The notes: generated by a model from the sequence alone, not told the origin. A stretch of 64,000 nt of DNA from Platycnemis pennipes (GCA_933228895.1 OW121852.1:101453544-101517543); one strand, 5' to 3'; positions 10,969 through 23,133 are shown, numbered from the stretch's first letter. Numbers and translations are program-made.

Positions 10969-13900
10969 ATGTCCAAGGAAAGTTTCCGATTGCAAAAATA
11001 CACTTGAGAATAATTAAAACGGGAAAGAAGGAGAAATAGTAGTTGTTCCCGATGAAGGGTCTAACAAGAGGCGAGGAAGAGACAACAGCACCGTTTTGAA
11101 CAAGCAGCAGCCACTGAAAACGTGGAGTTGCTGAGATAATCTAAGCTGAAAGAGTTGCAGTTGTATTATACATTTTTAACTATAAAAAATGTCTTTAAAA
11201 AAATACAGTACTTCTGTCCAATTGTTCCTTCGCGATGAAGTACTTGGCTCTTCTAATGGGTGGCTCGTGAAAAATTATCCGCTCCAAGGTAAACAGCCTT
11301 CTCTCACCATGGTTACCGGGAGGACGTACATCTACATTACCTTGCAAGCCACCGCGAGGGTGTGTGGCAGGGGGTGAAGATCACCAAGCATGCACTACTG
11401 ACATGCAAACAAGCAACTATAGGGTCTCGCGCCATTAGATTGTTAGTATCAATAGTATTTAAGGGATTAATACGTACATGCAATTAGGGCGATCAGACGA
11501 TCAAGCTTTATTGCTGTGATCTTTTTGAGCAAACCGAAGCTTTTCCTGGAAATGTGGATTAAATTTATAATGGCCACAAACGGAATAAGACTTAACAAGA
11601 GCTCGATCATAGTTTCCACCTGCCTTGAAATTATCTTTCCTATTAGACTCTTCAGTTGAACGGCTGACATAAATTGTCTCGATTCATGCAAGTATGGGGA
11701 GTGTGTATCTTTGAGATAGTTCTAATTGTTCTTGGTCAACATGGCCGATAGTAATAGCAAGAAAGTTTAGTCCAGATTCAAAGTGGTTTTTTCACGAAGA
11801 CATCCTTTTTCAGATATCGATTTACGTATGGAGGTATGGGCTAGAAATACTGCTGACATATCCATGAATAGTCTTTCATGGCCTGGGTATTTTGAAGATA
11901 TTGAGGTTCAATGCAAACATATTTTCGGGGGCAGAAGAAAAATTTAGTTCGCAGTGAAATAATGAAATCCTAAGGAGGGTGGGCAGACTTTTCGAGGAGC
12001 GGGGAAGAATGAGTCTTACAGCGATGAGGTATGAGGGACTGGAAGGAGGGAAAAGCATCATAAATGGGAAACAGATTAAGGGAAGAGCTCCAGAGAACTC
12101 TCCATAAGGCTTGGGGAAGGGGCAATAAAGCTGAGTAGTAAAATTTCCAAGGGTTACGGGACACCTTGTATGGCATTGATGGCAAAGAAACAAACTAAAA
12201 CCCCTGTAACGTATGTTTTGAGGACAAATGACATAGAAGAGTGGATAATGCGTGCGAGAGTACCCCGCACAATTGCCATCATAAAATTTATGTGGCGTTA
12301 AGAATCTCGCTTTACGACTTTTTAAGCGGCTTTAGCGCTGCCTTAATTTGCATCCATCACTAGACAGATGAAACACCACGGTGATGATAAATCAGATGTG
12401 ACCGCGGGTGAGTCCTTTTCCCAAATTATTTCCTTGATGAAATATCTTCGCAGCTGGAATACTTAAAAGGGTGAGAGGCAAAAAAACAAATTGGCGATAC
12501 TCTATAAGAAAAAGGTTTTGGAATATTAAGCTTGCTGTTTAAAATATTTTTTCCGACATACAGGAGGGTTTCTGTATAACATTTATTATGGAACAGAACA
12601 ATTTAAGATGGGAAATGAGGATAATGGAACCTACTCAACTCCTCTTTGTACCTAAAGTAAATAACTAAGCCTGAAAGGAGAAGACCAAGAAAGATGCGTC
12701 CCACAAAATTCATTAAGGCTAATGAAAAATATCTTAAGAGTACGTTTCCTATCATTTAAGTTTGAGCAATACAGGAAAGGTGCCTGCCAATAGACAAGAA
12801 AATCAGGTATACATTACGTTTTCGTAATGATATGGCGCGCAATATAATTAAAAGGATGTACTAATGTGAAGAAACATAAAAAAATTCCAATATATGCCAG
12901 TTATTCAGTAAACAATTGGTTGTTATCAAACACAGCTCGATACGAAAAACCAAAATTAAGCTTATAAATGAATTGACCACTTTACCTAACCTTACTAATT
13001 ATTTTTAGCTTTGAATCGATTTATATTTTGCATGGCAGATTTGCGGAAAGTAGTAATCAGCTTTTAGGACGATCCAAGACAGATTACTATTTGCACCATG
13101 CTGAATATAAAACCTGGAGATATAAAATCAAATCCATACTGAATGTATACCATAGAAGCGTTATGAGATCGATAGGGGAAAATTTGTTGAAAAAGTATAA
13201 CATTTCTACAACTACAGAGATACTATCGTATCTTTTAGCACAGACTGTCTTAGACAACATGAAGTCAATTTCCACGCAACTTAACTAAACATTTGAGGCA
13301 ATTTACTAAGTTACTACGATTTAGAACTCAATATGGTTTTGATGAGTGGAAAGTATTTTAGGACCAGGTTTTATAATGCCCTATTACGTTAATCCTTCCC
13401 CCACTCTCAAAATTACAGCCTTTTCCCAAATAGCCATCACTCCTTAATGTAACGATTGCTCTTATATATCGGCCGGTCACCAGCCTCAAATAATGCCCAC
13501 AGCAACCTCTCCTAAGGAGAGTCATTGTGGGCTACGAGAATAAAGGGAACTCTGAAGCTGTAGCATGCAGGCACCCCCACGGATATGCTGATTTCCCCTG
13601 AGTTGACAGGTGCACCGTTTTCGCCGATTAAAGAGGGCTCGATGACATGGGATTGGATGGGGGTGTGGTCGGAGCAGGAGTAGGTGACAACGATTGTCCT
13701 TCCGACTCGAATGGGCGTCTAGTGGAGCGTTTCTAGTCAAATGCCGCCCGTGAAGCGCGCTCGCTTCTCTGTTTATTTTTTTATCGGCAAAAACTGCTGA
13801 TCGTTGGAGCGAAGAATGTTTTGGACGAATAAATTCGGAAACGAGATATTTCCATGGCAACGATATTGGTAATCTACAGAGAAACAGAGAGGCAAACTGT

Positions 13901-13969
13901 AAGAACTTTATATTTATAGTAAAAAAACGATTTACTGCATTACTGGTATCTGGAAAATATTTTACTCAC
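10969..13969. other. No recognised gene; small hairpin at 13495-13532
   Basis: GCCCACA and TGTGGGC bracket a 38-bp imperfect hairpin at 13495-13532. A plus frame at 13028-13288 (LLKKYNISTTTEILSYLL) vaguely resembles the end of Jockey-type reverse transcriptases, too weakly to call. A splice-like unit at 12368-12407 (CTAGACAG, then 13 open codons from ATG, then GTGAGT) is listed only as a possibility. Confidence 0.35.
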
Positions 13970-14055
13970 CTACCCCCAAAATGAAGGAATCACACGAAGA
14001 ATAACAAGAATATTATTACTAAAATGACTACTCTCCTAGCAGTCAGTGATTTCAT
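13970..14055 (-). pseudogene. Possible first coding exon with signal-anchor, broken by TGA
   Basis: Minus strand: an ATG at 14055-14053 opens a frame starting MKSLTARR, followed by the very hydrophobic VVILVIIFLLFFV. A TGA (13992-13990) then interrupts the frame, which continues as FLHFGG up to a strong donor (TAG then GTGAGT) at 13970. A short basic N-terminus plus one hydrophobic segment is the layout of type II membrane proteins such as Golgi enzymes, or of a signal peptide. The stop makes this a pseudogene, a sequencing error or a coincidence. No downstream exon is identified. Confidence 0.2.
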
Positions 14056-16455
14056 TACACGGTAGTAAATAGTTATTGAAATATCCAGTAAGATTTATAC
14101 TCAAGGGAGTCATGAATAGGAGAAATATGAGATGCATCAATCGCCAGTTTTAAGGCATAAGTATAACGGGAAGGGACATTGAAGCCACGATATCAATTTT
14201 TGGCATCAAGCTCGAAATTACGTCGTCCTCAGCATCTCATGTCCTTTTCATCAGGAAAAACCTCTTATCTCATCACCTCCCATGCGCATTAAGGCGGACA
14301 TCCTCATACACATATACCTCGATCTCTCTGAAGATATATATCTCTATACCTTCCCTCAACCAGCCATTTATCCATCCTTTTCCTTCCCAGGGGACACATC
14401 TCAGTGGGTAAATGCTTTCCGCTCAAAGCGAAATATTCAAATTACATCTACATTACATCTCTCAACGCTCTTCTAGCATGGAGTGAGTTCTATTTTTAGC
14501 ACAAGAGTCAAAAGCATGCTAGATGTGTATGCATAGCGTGGAAAAGTAAGGCACTTCTCAGTACACCTCTCTCCATTTCCTTCGTGCACTCAGTATTCCC
14601 TTAATTTGATTAACTCTTAATTTGATGAAACGGCCCCATTCCCGTACCCCTGACTCTCTTTCCAACTCCGACGAGGAACGGGAAAAGTTTTTCATCGGGT
14701 GAAAACAAAAAACGATACGGCTTACGCCTCAAAAGAGGAGAGCAGTGATGAAAGGCGAAGAACGACTTGGGAGCTCGGGAAACGTGGGCGTGACGAGGCC
14801 GACAAGGTTTTCAATGGAGTGCGCCGCCGCGGTTAATTTTCCACGGGGTGTTCCGCGAAATGCTTTTCGTGAGCCACTGCATTACGTGGGCGTAGAGATT
14901 ACGGAGGGCTCACAGGTGCATCCCTGCATTTGTATCTTTCGTCTAAAATCCGCGGACCACATTGTAAAAAATATCAAGTCCGGCTGACAAACTATTTTAA
15001 TGATTTCCTGCGATGGCGTTTAATCGCGTAGTATATTACCCGAATGGCTAAAGACGCTGGATACTAACCACAGAGAAACAAATCCATTGAAACCAATTGC
15101 TCTCATAAAATTGCTCTACTTAATTTTCTCAATTTTGTTGTTAAAATATGCGCCAAAAGATAAAATTTCGGCGAAGAGAAAAAAATCAAATAATTAAAAC
15201 TCGAATTTTCATGAACGCCAGAAACTTCAAAAGAACTCGATATTAGGCCGAGCTTGCGATAATACAGCACGGTATAGGATAAAACAAATCTCTCACTCGA
15301 TACATATGCATGGCTATGTCTTTCTTTTAAATATAATTGATTGTAAAATGTAAACATTTTAAGACAGTGTGAAACTTCGTTTCATTATTGCTGGCTCATC
15401 AAGTCAGATGTTTAAGTAGTATTTTAGAAATAAATAAATAAATAAAATAAAAAATCTAATATTCACCTTGGCTAATAAAGCCTATATTAAATCCTCTCAA
15501 TCCGTGGCCTAAAATGCGTTGCCATACTCGTAAATCAAATTACACGGGGGTAAAATAAGAGCCTTATGCTAAATGAAACGGCCTTTTACGCTAGACTAAA
15601 TAATTTCCCCTGAAAATAATCCCCTTCGAAATCCCGAGAAAAAACCTGGACGAAGTTTCACATTGTGACGTTTTGGAAGAATGTAGACTATAGCAATCTT
15701 TTCCTCCCATTCCCGTCATCCATTCCTGCACCTCGCTCCCATTCCGTCCTATTCTGCTCATTCGATCCTTCCCAAACCGTGATTTCAATTCCTACACACT
15801 CATCTGTTCCCATTTCATTCATCTCGCACAACTTAAAACAAACCTCCTTACTCAATCATATGCAAAATAAAAAAATCTTAATACCATTACATTCTCTCGA
15901 CAATGAAACAAATCTTATCCCTCCCACTCGCGAACAAATGTTGAATTCCTCAAACATTGAAAATTAAATGCGTGCTCTGAAAAACCAATCACTCACACGC
16001 TATGAATTGGGAAATCTTGCTCTTATTCACTCCATCCCTACGACATAATGAAAATCTGGCCCATTGTTCTCTGATTCCGTTCACACCCTAACCACATCAA
16101 ACTCAACCACATACTCTTCACTTCAACCCCACTAACCGGAACTAAATGGCCATCCATAACACCCGCACGGTTAATTTGCACTGGAAACAAACCAACATCC
16201 CTAAACTGAATGCTTCCTCTCCATCTGCATCTTACAAATGCCCCAAAAAATGATAACCATCCGCTCCCCGACGCGACCAAACTCGGAATGTACCGCCTGC
16301 TTTCCTTTACGGCCTTGTCCTCCAACAACCCATCCCCCGACCCCTCCCTTCCCTACACATTAACCGACAACCCCTGCTCCACATACCGACGACCCCGACG
16401 GACCACCCCACCACCCGACCACCCCGCCAAACCCCAAAACCGTTCGCACACACAG
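14056..16455. other. No gene recognised; pyrimidine-rich plus strand from about 15.7 kb
   Basis: From about 15690 to 16450 the plus strand is rich in C and T and becomes rich in CCCAC/CCACC toward the end, then switches abruptly to a purine-rich plus strand. The 15665-15967 frame reflects this composition. It may be the long pyrimidine tract of an intron preceding the segment at 16456. Confidence 0.4.
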
Positions 16456-17108
16456 GTGAGATTGCGAGGCAAAACCGCATTACGGAACAGATATTGGCCC
16501 AGTTCCTCAACCGGAGACTATTCCCTCAAGCGGCTCCCCTCCTGCAGTCCCGGCACGGCCAGACCCCAACCTATCTCCGACGGCCGTGGCCCGTGGCCGC
16601 CCCGGCCACTTGGGACCCGGATGGTGGAGGAAGAGGAGGCGGCGGTGGAGGCAGAAGAGGAGGACCGCGGGACGGGACAGCGGGAGGAAGCTACGAGGAC
16701 GCATCGTGGGAAGAGGAGTACTACGACGGGGGGGAGGAGGAAGGGAGGGGGGAGGAGGAGGGCGGCGAGGGGGCTGGGGGGCGGGGGGACGGGGGAGGGG
16801 GGGAGAGCGGGGAGGCGGAGGAGGAGGAAGCCGGGGGCAGGGGGTCGTTTAACCTGCTGGGGGACGGCAGGGGGCTCTGGAGGTGGCGGGGGAGGGGCGG
16901 CGAGGACTCCCTGGAGACGGGCGAAACGGAGAACATCTCTGCGGAAATCATTTCCCAAGGTGCTCATCCCCTCCGAAATAAGATTATACCAGTCACCAAC
17001 CAAAACTCAAGACATACACTGCTCAGAATATACGGAAGTAACATCTCTTCCATTAGCCATCATTGTGAGGGATATTGCGATGCAACGACTATGGTTAGAT
17101 ATCGGTAA
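16456..17108 (+). CDS. Candidate coding exon(s), Gly/Glu-rich low-complexity protein
   Basis: After CACACACAG (16447-16455) a frame opens at 16458 and stays open to the TAA at 17106-17108. It begins EIARQNRITEQILAQFLNRR, a plausible amphipathic helix. A Pro/Trp stretch (LRRPWPVAAPATWDP) follows, then a long Gly-rich and Glu-rich tract containing SYEDASWEEEYYDGG, then SFNLLGDGRGLWRWRGRGG and SLETGETENISAEI. G and C dominate third positions. Two other frames are also open across the GC-rich part, so openness alone proves little, and the choice rests on the helix-like start and acidic tract. CAAG then GTGCTC near 16960 could be a donor, so the last part may be intronic. CAG/GTGAG at 16453-16460 also reads as a perfect donor for an upstream exon, so polarity of that site is ambiguous. 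I do not recognise the protein. Confidence 0.35.
16600..16930. repeat. G-rich, purine-rich low-complexity tract
   Basis: The plus strand is almost entirely G and A with several runs of four or more G (densest at 16770-16802). Such DNA can form G-quadruplexes or R-loops and easily gives long spurious open frames on both strands. Confidence 0.8.
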
Positions 17109-17160
17109 CAGGAGCAATTATGGCCGAATCGAAATCCAACATGACAATATCCAGAACTAG

Positions 17161-17563
17161 ACTGACATAATTCAACAAAATATGTAGGTAACTAAATATT
17201 ACATTACCATAAATACCTTTTTCGATGTATTATTTATGACAACCAGGTTCGTTGCACTGCAGCATTTCCAAGTAACTAATACAAAAATGGGTGGACAATC
17301 AAAATTAAATGAGGAACCGATTGAAATGTTGCGGTAGAAATAGGCCTTAAGACACTCCCATATTGCAGCGTCTAACCTAACTTAATCCTAAAACAATCAT
17401 AATGGATTTAAACCAGTAACCTGTCAGTTGACAGGATGGCGCGGCGCATTAATGACACGACTACCTATTAAAAACCGACATGGGTGGACGGGCGGCACGA
17501 AGTCAATGTCATGCCTTTGGACACAATTCTATGTACGATGGGAATGTGTTATGCGCTAGGTAT
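17161..17563. repeat. Faint dispersed repeat at 17225-17335
   Basis: A segment with TTATTTATGACA near 17232 and TTAAATGAGGAA near 17307 resembles 21838-21950 in the same order. Both are too diverged to classify. No gene seen. Confidence 0.3.
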
Positions 17564-17873
17564 GTTATGTTATTTAGGGGAGCCGAGCTAAGGTCATTTG
17601 TGCCACTTTGGGTAGGTGGGTAATTGGTTGATGGTAGGAGTTTTCAGGGAACGGAGTTTGGGAGGAGAGAAACCCGGCGTCGGCTTTAGCCTACTCTGAA
17701 CGACAGGTGCCAAGGGGAGCAAGTCTTAACGTCCCATACGATGGACGGAGTACTGAACCTGAAATGCCCTCCACTAGGCACTCTAGTTGGGAAAATACGC
17801 CACTGCCGTGAATCGAACCCGAGCCCTCGGGATGGGAGGCCAGTACTCAAGCCACCACACCAACCCGATCCCC
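17564..17873 (-). mobile_element. Full-length SINE of the main family with target-site duplication
   Basis: On the minus strand it starts GGGGATCGGGTTGGTGTGGT, has the B box GGGTTCGATTC, then the conserved body (TTCAGTACTCCGTCC, GGGACGTTAAG, CCCCTTGGCACC, AGCCGACGCCGGGTTTCTCT) and the 3' block GTGGCACAAATGACC. It is flanked by TTATGCGCTAGGTAT (17549-17563) and TTATACGCTAGGTAT (17874-17888), a 15-bp duplication with one mismatch. That shows retrotransposition and defines the element ends. The tail before the duplication is AT-rich. Confidence 0.88.
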
Positions 17874-17888
17874 TTATACGCTAGGTAT

Positions 17889-20815
17889 AGAGTGTCACAC
17901 GATCTAAATACGATATGTGATAATATGGAAAATGCATAGGTTTTGAATTTAAGATATTATATGCGATTTCACTTAAGTGGATGCAATATGCGGTCAATTT
18001 ACATGAGTATATCGATTTCATTGTAATATACGCGCATGCCATTTGAGTTCAAGTGTACCAATAGACCGTTTCATTTAATGTGGGATCTTCGGGATGGAAA
18101 ATTTCAGTGATCCCTCGTTTGTATACATTGTTTACACGATTTATGAAGATAATCGCCAATGTAACGGTCTCCACTGTGAAATGCTAATTGCACTCATTTC
18201 GTGACGGGAAAGTGGTCGCCCTCGATCTGCGTACCGTTTACGGTCTTCTTAGTTCTCTAAACTGGTGTTTTGCGTACTGGCATTGGGAAGACTCATTTCC
18301 AGGCGCCCTTGCGGGAGGCATTGAAAACATCGAAACTCACGCTAGTTCATGCAATAATTATATCGACTTATATTTATAACGTGCTAACTAGCCGCGAAAA
18401 AACCGCGGAAGCAGCGATGTGCGAAATGGTAAGGTTTCCACAATAATCAATCATCTTGCCCGAAAGTCGAACGCGGATCCTTCGATTTTCGGCACAGTGC
18501 TTTGCCAGCCAGAAATTGTGGGATCTGGGATTTTCTTCCGGTATAGGAAGATGATTTTTTTTCTCCGTGGAAATATTGCCACAATACTTATGGGTTGAAT
18601 AAACTATTTTGCTAGCCACAGAGTCAGCTTTTCCAACTGCTAAGGTTATATCTCCGAAAGAAATCTACCTTAGTGCTATAAATTAATCCTGATTCAAACA
18701 GGAAATTCTGGTTGAGCGGGATTCCAACCCACGACCTTTAGATTAGCTCACTGCTTTGAATGGCAAGTTCACTTCAGAATGCCTGATTATCCTCTACAAT
18801 GTTAATGAGTTATTGAATTCATGGGAAAAATAACCCGTGATAAATAAATAAGAAATTATTGAAGTTAAATTGATGAGTACATTATGTGAGCACATGTCAT
18901 CATTAAAATTAAATGTTTAAGTATCGCGATATTTGGAAGTGAAATAAAGATTAAGATAATTGATCATTTCGTGGCAGAATCGCAGTTGGCACATGTGCCT
19001 ATTATTTTGGGGATATACGTTCCACTGATTTATGCAACACACCATATGCAACGCAACGACTAATATGTAGATAGAGAACTGTATTTTGGAAAAGGGAAGA
19101 ATAAAATTGTGCCAATAGGGAAAAATAGGTTGAAAAATAAAATAAAAATATTTAATTGGGGCAAAACCTAACGATAGTCTACTTTCAGTATTTGCAAATA
19201 TTTCATTTATTCCAGGAACTTAATTCTACCTGCGAAAAACCCTTGCCCCTCTCGAGTATGTATTTAGAGATAAGGAAATGGAGTTTATGAGAGTCCCATT
19301 ACTGTACAAACTAGATGTGCGTGCAGCATATATTACGCTTTAAATAGAAGGCGGAAAGATTGGTTTTGACGCGCGAAGAGTATCACAGATTTGAATGTTC
19401 TCTTTCCATAGTATCAGAATATATCATTTTATAATATCCAGTATTCTGAACCAATAATATCAAGTATTGCAAGAGATTAATTATCATATGTACTGAATGC
19501 TTAAACTTTCATCATCTTGACACACATTAATAATATCTTCATACTCACTGCATGGCAGCAAGAAAAAGTACAAGAAATCTAACGATTGATCACAAGAGAG
19601 AGAGGTTTGCTGCAGAAATTGCCTTAACTTGCTCCAAGAGAAAACTACGCTTGTCCAGCAATACTTTTTAAGGTATTTGGCACAAAATAAGATCACAGCT
19701 ATTTTCATTGAAGGAAGTACGCGATTGGTAATTTGGTGAAAGCTGAGAGCCGGGTCACTAAGGAGCTTAGTAACTGGTTTTTTCTCGAAAGTCTCCAGGG
19801 CTCATTGGACGACACTGAGTCGAAAATCCTTCTGAGAAGCGCCCAAAGCTATCTTTAGATGTTCCTTCTTATGGCACACCGCTGTTTTCTCACCTTTCTA
19901 TGGCGAAAAATATGTTTTACGAGAGAATGAATGGGAACAGGAAACTTCCTTGCAGGAAAGACAGACACGGATGAACTTTCCTCCTTCGTACTTGGAAAAG
20001 AGACTTAGGAGTACCAGTCCGCTTCAAATATCTCGGGAAAAACACTCTAACAAATAAGCATGAACAAGGCGTACTCCAAATAGTACCGAATAGATTTTTT
20101 TACTGTATGCGTAAAGGAAGATACGCCATGTTATAATGCTATCTGTTTTCTTGATTGTGAAAAAAAATATTTCCAGAGGCAACATATTTTAAAATTTCAT
20201 ATTCACAGTTTCAGTCAAAAATGTACTGCACCAAACTACCCATTAATTCCTACGTTTCAGGACAATTTTTGCTAATTTGATATTTCTAGAAAAAATGGCA
20301 TGGCGCGGGGAAAAATTTTTTACATCATTGAAATAACACATAGAATATACATAATACACAGAATAGTTCAAAAATACGATAACAATAAAAATTGGCATGA
20401 CAATATCTCGAGACGTTTTTAAAGAAAATAAAACTGAATTTTTGATATGACATGTGACTTTCCAAGAGATGTCACACGTAAACGACAAAACAAGCTTAAT
20501 TATTCGCCCACATGGTGAATGTTAGCTTTTGAAAGCATATGAAAAAGAAAATTTACCGATCACGTTACTTTCCAGGAATGAAATGACTCACTTAGCGAGA
20601 GGGAATGGATTATTCTAGCTGTAAGTAAACAGGCAGATGAAAATAACAAAAATTGCAAGGGAGATATTTTCTTTGCATCCATGATAATAATTGTTATGAT
20701 GTAAAACACTTGGGGACGGTATTATGATATAAAGGATGCGCTAAATAGAATTAATACGACTTAAATAAGCCATGGAATACACACGATTGTCAGGATGAGA
20801 GAGAAAATATATTTT
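17889..20815. other. No gene; two tRNA-like relics at 18462-18515 and 18709-18766 (minus)
   Basis: At 18709-18766 the minus strand reads AGCAGTGAGCTAATC and then GGGTTGGAATCCC, a worn A/B box pair. At 18462-18515 a weaker one contains GTTCGACTTTCG. A splice-like unit on the minus strand near 19892-19946 (acceptor CTTTCCTGCAAG, open frame KFPVPIHSLVKHIFRHRK, donor AAG then GTGAGA) is interesting but unsupported by context. Confidence 0.35.
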
Positions 20816-21600
20816 CTTTATACCAATAATAATAATCAGTTAACAATCCTAAGATTGGATTGATGGAGCTCTACACAATTCTCGTATTGACTGACCTTTC
20901 ATATTGATATAATTCCTCTCTTTCACATTATTTACAGCTTGCGTCACACACCTTATGCGAGGTCATCATTTCCCATATCCCTCAGTCACTTTTCCCTCGA
21001 CGATTGTCTTCATATTCTCAAATCCCCTTCTCTAGAAGTAGCCTGAGAGCCAAAATTGCTTCCCTTGTACCCGTCTTACACCTTAATCCAAAACTGTCTT
21101 CTTCTGCGAACACCTCAATCTTTTATCCTATCTTTCTATAGATGATTTTCGTCAACATCTTCCTGACATGTATCGCCAGGCTTACGGTCCTAAACTTGCC
21201 AGTTCTCAGCTCTCCTCTTTTTGGAAGAACGTAGATAATGTTCTTCTCGAAGTAGAATCCCGAAATCTCCCGGTGTGTCGCAGATGACGTTATAAAGGTA
21301 CTTGTTTCAGGCTTGATTTGGTGGAATATCATAGCGAAAGAAAAAATGGCAATTTTCCACAAGAATAAAGATATTTAATTTGACCGGTTTCGGTGTACTA
21401 CACCATCTGACCTGAAGATGGTGTAGTACACCGAAACCGGTCAAATTAAATATCTTTATTCTTGTGGAAAATTGCCATTTTTTCTTTCGCAGATGACGTT
21501 GTTTAGCTGGGTCAATGTCTATTGCTCTGGATTGATAATTAGTTCGGGAGGTATATCATCAACTTCAGAAGTCTTATACATCGCAGCTCCCTTACTGCTG
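20816..21600 (-). pseudogene. LINE reverse-transcriptase remnant, internally deleted and interrupted
   Basis: Minus strand. At about 21600-21500 the translation has a YKTSEVDDIPPELI stretch, equivalent to the K-PG-D-IP-ELI motif. At 21290-21030 it has IIYVLPKRGELRTGKFRTVS, then KMLTKIIYRKIG and FAEEDSFGLR, ending GTREAILALRLLLEKG: reverse-transcriptase domains 1-2 and the start of domain A. It then jumps to an EDNR-GKSD-like piece (about 21010) that matches the 3' end of the family and reaches the GATTG tail region near 20840, so the palm and thumb are deleted. A foldback element sits inside at 21293-21487. Several stops show it is dead. Confidence 0.8.
21293..21490 (+). mobile_element. Foldback element with hammerhead-like core, inserted in a LINE
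   Basis: CGCAGATGACGTT occurs at 21280-21292 and again at 21488-21500, a 13-bp target-site duplication around the insert. The insert begins with a unique GTTTCAGGCTTGATTTGGTG segment and then a palindrome, 21334-21490, with arms of about 75 bp that match exactly. The centre reads CTGAAGA (21412-21418), GGTGT/ACACC hairpin, GAAAC (21433-21437), CCGGTC. CTGAAGA fits CUGANGA and GAAA is intact, and the bases after GAAA pair with GACCGGT upstream as stem III would. This fits a ribozyme-bearing retroelement remnant such as a Penelope-like or related small element; the class is inference. Confidence 0.75.
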
Positions 21601-22505
21601 CTGGTTATAACTTTATTGTGGCCAATATACATAGGGGAATGACATTTTAATCTGTTCCCGAAAGATCAATTTGTGGTAGAAACACCATACAGGCTAATGT
21701 AGAACACAACATTTTGGCGTTCCCATATAAAAGGATGTATTCTAAAATGCCATTTTTCATTAGTGACTCAAGACGTCATTTTTCAAATACCCTATCAACA
21801 TTTTCCTTTCTGAGTTTGCAGCAGAATGCTTACCTTTTTATTATTTATGACAGCTAGGTATTTTTAAAAAATCACATAAATACCCATTTTATTAGTCTGT
21901 GGGAGGCACTCAAATAGAGTTAATGAGGAATGTAACAATATTGCACTTTCAGATATAATGATTCATTTTAAAACGCAAATTGTATTTTTAATGGTGATTC
22001 AAGATACATCCTAGCAATTATATCTTCCAACAAAATGCTTACGACCTGCTATACATGAGCTGGTGGATGGTTTTTCTAACATAATCGCAAGCATGCAATA
22101 TTTCACAAGATTAGTCTCACATTCTACCCCAAGTAATTCTTATTTTGTCCCAGCCGAAAACAAGGGAAAATTTTCCCCCCTAAGCATGAGGATCATAGCG
22201 GAGAATTGGCGAGTAGAGCAGAGGGAGTCATCGCTTTGCAAATTGAAAACACCTGAGAATTTCCGCCATCGCCTCACTCACTAATGAAGAACGCAGCGAG
22301 CTGCAACGTCTCGCTAGAGGACGATTTCGAGACGGAAGTGGGATTCTTGCTCTTCGTCTAGTCTTTTTTCGCAAACAACGACTCGCGGATAATCGTTCCG
22401 GAAGCCAGGTAATTTTGGGTGCCCCGGGGAAGACACGAGCGCTTCACCACAACAAGAAACCGGGGCGACAACCTTGAGAAAAGCATGACGATCTTGTCTC
22501 GGGCT
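21601..22505. other. No gene; internal diverged direct repeat
   Basis: Stretches near 21735-21835 and 21970-22045 share TTTTTMATKRGTGAYTCAAG and AAATGCTTACs-like ends, suggesting an old duplication. CpG density rises at about 22280-22480 without a supportable exon. Confidence 0.35.
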
Positions 22506-22600
22506 TGAGTGCTGCGAAAAGCATTACAAATTCAGTACTCCGTCAATCGGATGGAAGGCTAAACGTCGGACCAAGGGTAGCCACCTTGCAAGCGTTCCAT
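22506..22600 (+). mobile_element. SINE body fragment, main family
   Basis: Contains TTCAGTACTCCGTC followed by AATCGGATGG and a GTCGGACCAAGGG-like block, matching the middle of the family. Confidence 0.5.
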
Positions 22601-22877
22601 TCTGGGAGATTTCTAATTTATCCGGAGTAAATTTTAAGGTAATAAAATTTGAGATGCTTCTTTGAAATGGATATTACCCCATGAAACTAAATGAAATCGG
22701 TAACCTATCCAAGAAAATCACTTAGTAATAGTACTTTATCATTTATTGATACAGTAAGCTGATTCCTTAACTCTGGGAGATGACTATCTCTTGTCGGGAG
22801 AGATGCGGCTAAATAGGTTCAGGCCCGAGACTCCCGGAATTCCGGGAGATGCGGCAATCCTACGTGAAACCATAGGC

Positions 22878-22992
22878 ATTGGGTTCCTTTCCATCCTTCC
22901 TTCGTGCCCTAAAAATCGCTTATCTCTTTCCAATTTCCCATCCATCCTAAATGGCGCAAATAACTTATACTATCGGTCGCTTACCCCTAAAT
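22878..22992 (+). mobile_element. SINE 3' fragment, main family
   Basis: GGGTTCCTTTCCATCCTTCC and then CCTAAATGGCGCAAATAAC match the 3' third of the copy at 47.9-48.3 kb. It may be the separated other half of the fragment at 22506, with about 280 bp between them. Confidence 0.55.
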
Positions 22993-23133
22993 AACTATAG
23001 CTGGAACTTATAATTGGAGTATTTCCCTCCCCTCAAAACGTAGACCGGGGGTTTAAGTAGAAGCACGCCGTCCGGAAGACGACCCTGTTGGATGCCTTAA
23101 CGAAAGCGAGCAGCAATGAATAATCCACTTAAA

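Noticed and set aside
16210..17160. 316-codon plus-strand frame, the longest in the window
   Set aside because: Its length comes from C-rich then G-rich low-complexity sequence with few stops; the peptide is mostly Arg/Gly and the frame starting at 16458 has a more protein-like beginning.
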